From: Litoreibacter albidus
GTDB taxonomy: Bacteria; Pseudomonadota; Alphaproteobacteria; Rhodobacterales; Rhodobacteraceae
NCBI RefSeq assembly: GCF_900107015.1
Contig: NZ_FNOI01000004.1
Location: forward strand, 1-64,000
Direction: 5' to 3'
DNA length: 64,000 bases
A model generated the notes under the pieces. That model was not told the origin of the DNA. It worked only from the letters and a program-made list of their open reading frames with translations, and did not search any database. Numbering within the stretch: the first letter of the stretch is position 1; every line of letters starts with the position of its first letter. Below are positions 62,241 to 64,000 of this stretch, in pieces. Made by a program: the position numbers and the translations under genes.

Positions 62241-64000
62241 TCATCCCTGCGGGTATCCTAGCCCCTTCAGCGCCACCGCGATCTCGTCAAGGATTGCAGG
62301 GTCGTCAATGGTTGCTGGCATCTTGAAGTCCTTGCCATCCGCGATAGAGACCATCGTGCCCCGCAGGATTTTGCCAGAGCGCGTTTTTGGCAACCTGTCT
62401 ACGACACACGCCAGCTTGAAGGCGGCGACAGGCCCGATCTGGTCACGAACCCGTTGCACGATCTCTTTGATGATATCACCGTGCGGGCGGTCGACGCCTG
62501 CGTTCAAGCACACGAAGCCCATGGGCATCTGCCCCTTCAGCGCGTCGGACACCCCGATAACCGCGCATTCCGCAACGTCTGGGTGGCCCGCCAGCACCTC
62601 CTCCATCGCGCCCGTCGACAGGCGGTGGCCCGCGACGTTGATCACGTCATCGGTCCGCGCCATGATGTAGAGATAGCCGTCCGCGTCGATCATGCCTGCG
62701 TCGCCGGTCTCGTAGTAGCCCGGGAAGGTCGTCAGGTAGCTTTTGACAAACCGCGCCTCGGCATTCCACAGGTTCGGCAGGGTGCCAGGTGGCAACGGCA
62801 GCTTGATCGCAATGGCGCCAAGCTCCCCCGTTTTCATGGGGTGCCCCCCCTCGTCCAGCACCTGCACATCGTAGCCCGGCATGGCGACCGTCGGGGAACC
62901 GATTTTCACCGGTAGCGGTTCTATCCCCATCGGGTTGGCAGCAATCGCGAAGCCCGTTTCAGTTTGCCACCAATGGTCAATGATCGGCTTGCCCAGATGG
63001 GTTTGCATCCATTCGATAGTGTCGGGGTCCGCACGCTCCCCCGCGAGGTAGACGGTCTTCAGGCTGGAGAGGTCGTAGTTCTTGATGAGCTCCCCCTGCG
63101 GGTCTTCGCGTTTGACCGCGCGAAAGGCTGTCGGGGCGGAGAAGAAGCTTTTGACTTTATGCTCCTCCACCACGCGCCAGAACGTGCCCGCATCCGGCGT
63201 GCCGATGGGTTTCCCCTCGAACACGACAGTCGTGTTCCCGTGGATCAGCGGCCCGTAGCAAATGTAGCTGTGCCCCACGACCCAACCGACATCGGAGGCG
63301 GCCCAGAACACGTCCCCGCTGTCGACATCATAGAGATTCTTCATCGTCCAGTTGAGCGCCACCAGATGCCCTGCCGTGGGGCGCATGACGCCTTTGGGTT
63401 GGCCCGTCGTGCCGGATGTGTAGAGGATGTACGCCGGATGGTCCCCAGAGACGGGCACGCACTCCGCAGGCTCGACACCGTATTGGAAGCCGTGCCAATC
63501 GTAATCACGCCCCTCACTCAGGTTCGCGACTTCCTGCTCGCGTTGGAAGATAACGCAGAACTCCGGCTTGTGGGTGGCCAGATCAATCGCCCCGTCGAGC
63601 AATGGCTTGTAATGCACCACACGGCCCGGCTCTATCCCGCAGGAACTTGCGATGATGGCTTTGGGCGTGGCGTCGTCAATCCGCACCGCCAGCTCGTTCG
63701 CGGCGAACCCGCCGAAGACCACCGAATGCACCGCGCCGATGCGGGTGCAGGCGAGCATGGCTTCCAGCGCTTCGGGCACCATTGGCATGTAGATGATGAC
63801 GCGGTCGCCCTTCTCAACGCCCTTGGCGCGTAGGGCACCCGCGAGCGAGGCTACGCGGGTTTGCAACTCCGCATATGTGATTTCTTGTTTGGTATGTGTG
63901 ACGGGGCTGTCATAGATGATCGCCACGCGGTCACCGTTGCCTGCCAGAACGTGACGGTCCACCGCGTTATAGCATGTGTTGACCTGTGCATCCTTGAACC
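62241..64000 (-). CDS. prpE: propionyl-CoA synthetase, N-terminus beyond window
   Basis: About 586 codons are visible. The frame continues past a GTG at 63962 through TTC-AAG-GAT to the window edge, and the residues there (VNTCYNAVDRH) are conserved in PrpE, so the start lies outside. ANL motifs: ILYTSGTTGQPKGVMRP, HWWQTETGF, YYETGDAGMIDADGYLYIMARTDDVINVAGHRLS, and the catalytic Lys in TRSGKILRGTM. It makes propionyl-CoA from propionate. Confidence 0.93.
   Translation of the reverse strand, partial: FKDAQVNTCYNAVDRHVLAGNGDRVAIIYDSPVTHTKQEITYAELQTRVASLAGALRAKGVEKGDRVIIYMPMVPEALEAMLACTRIGAVHSVVFGGFAANELAVRIDDATPKAIIASSCGIEPGRVVHYKPLLDGAIDLATHKPEFCVIFQREQEVANLSEGRDYDWHGFQYGVEPAECVPVSGDHPAYILYTSGTTGQPKGVMRPTAGHLVALNWTMKNLYDVDSGDVFWAASDVGWVVGHSYICYGPLIHGNTTVVFEGKPIGTPDAGTFWRVVEEHKVKSFFSAPTAFRAVKREDPQGELIKNYDLSSLKTVYLAGERADPDTIEWMQTHLGKPIIDHWWQTETGFAIAANPMGIEPLPVKIGSPTVAMPGYDVQVLDEGGHPMKTGELGAIAIKLPLPPGTLPNLWNAEARFVKSYLTTFPGYYETGDAGMIDADGYLYIMARTDDVINVAGHRLSTGAMEEVLAGHPDVAECAVIGVSDALKGQMPMGFVCLNAGVDRPHGDIIKEIVQRVRDQIGPVAAFKLACVVDRLPKTRSGKILRGTMVSIADGKDFKMPATIDDPAILDEIAVALKGLGYPQG

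Overview
The window looks like a chromosomal segment of a marine alphaproteobacterium of the Rhodobacterales (Roseobacter group). Reasons: high GC with strong codon bias over most of the length, TRAP transporters, a Zur-boxed COG0523/DUF1826/DUF6525 operon, Hint-domain proteins, paired MerR regulators beside a long acyl-CoA dehydrogenase, and class 2 PyrD. The taxonomic call is inference from gene content; no rRNA is present.

Region 1 (1-6020) is accessory and visibly more AT-rich. It holds the 3' end of an IS3-family transposase, a small integrative element (HTH_36-type protein, AlpA-like HTH protein, an unknown 231-aa protein, and a tyrosine integrase with all catalytic residues), and a fragment resembling the 5' half of a tRNA-Gly beside the integrase, which may be an attachment scar. 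It ends with a two-gene operon, a GT32-type glycosyltransferase overlapping an APH-fold kinase, preceded by a possible transcription attenuator.

Region 2 (6023-9624) has a divergent GST/WYL-regulator pair with a palindromic operator, then a zinc-limitation operon (COG0523 GTPase, DUF1826, DUF6525) behind a Zur-like box.

Region 3 (9612-37321) is about 28 kb of sugar-acid catabolism: uxaC, uxuA and uxuB for hexuronates; four Gfo/Idh/MocA oxidoreductases, two FAD oxidoreductases and a DMT permease; a TRAP transporter with a UxaA-family dehydratase and an enolase-superfamily enzyme; a GntR/FCD regulator; a D-erythronate dehydrogenase with an LtnD-like partner; and a non-phosphorylative module (SDR, IlvD/Edd dehydratase, FAH-type hydrolase, 2-hydroxyacid dehydrogenase, enolase-superfamily dehydratase). 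The likely inputs are uronates and deoxy- or pentonic acids from algal polysaccharides. KDG kinase and KDPG aldolase are absent and must lie elsewhere.

Region 4 (37487-43891) holds housekeeping and small genes: a cupredoxin-like exported protein, a 5'-nucleotidase, DUF952, pyrD, a MATE transporter, two PaaI-type thioesterases and a first MerR regulator.

Region 5 (44198-51039) is a MerR-controlled fatty-acid beta-oxidation operon (acyl-CoA dehydrogenase, thiolase, bifunctional FadJ-type enzyme) with three small or accessory genes embedded, closed by an intrinsic terminator.

Region 6 (51190-57556) has two convergent Hint proteins, one lacking the Hint cysteine, a sulfotransferase, an acyl-CoA synthetase, an M48-like protein without HExxH and a repeat-rich exported protein.

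Region 7 (57625-64000) is a five-gene nucleoside-salvage operon, cdd-deoA-deoB-add-upp, then prpE, cut by the window end.
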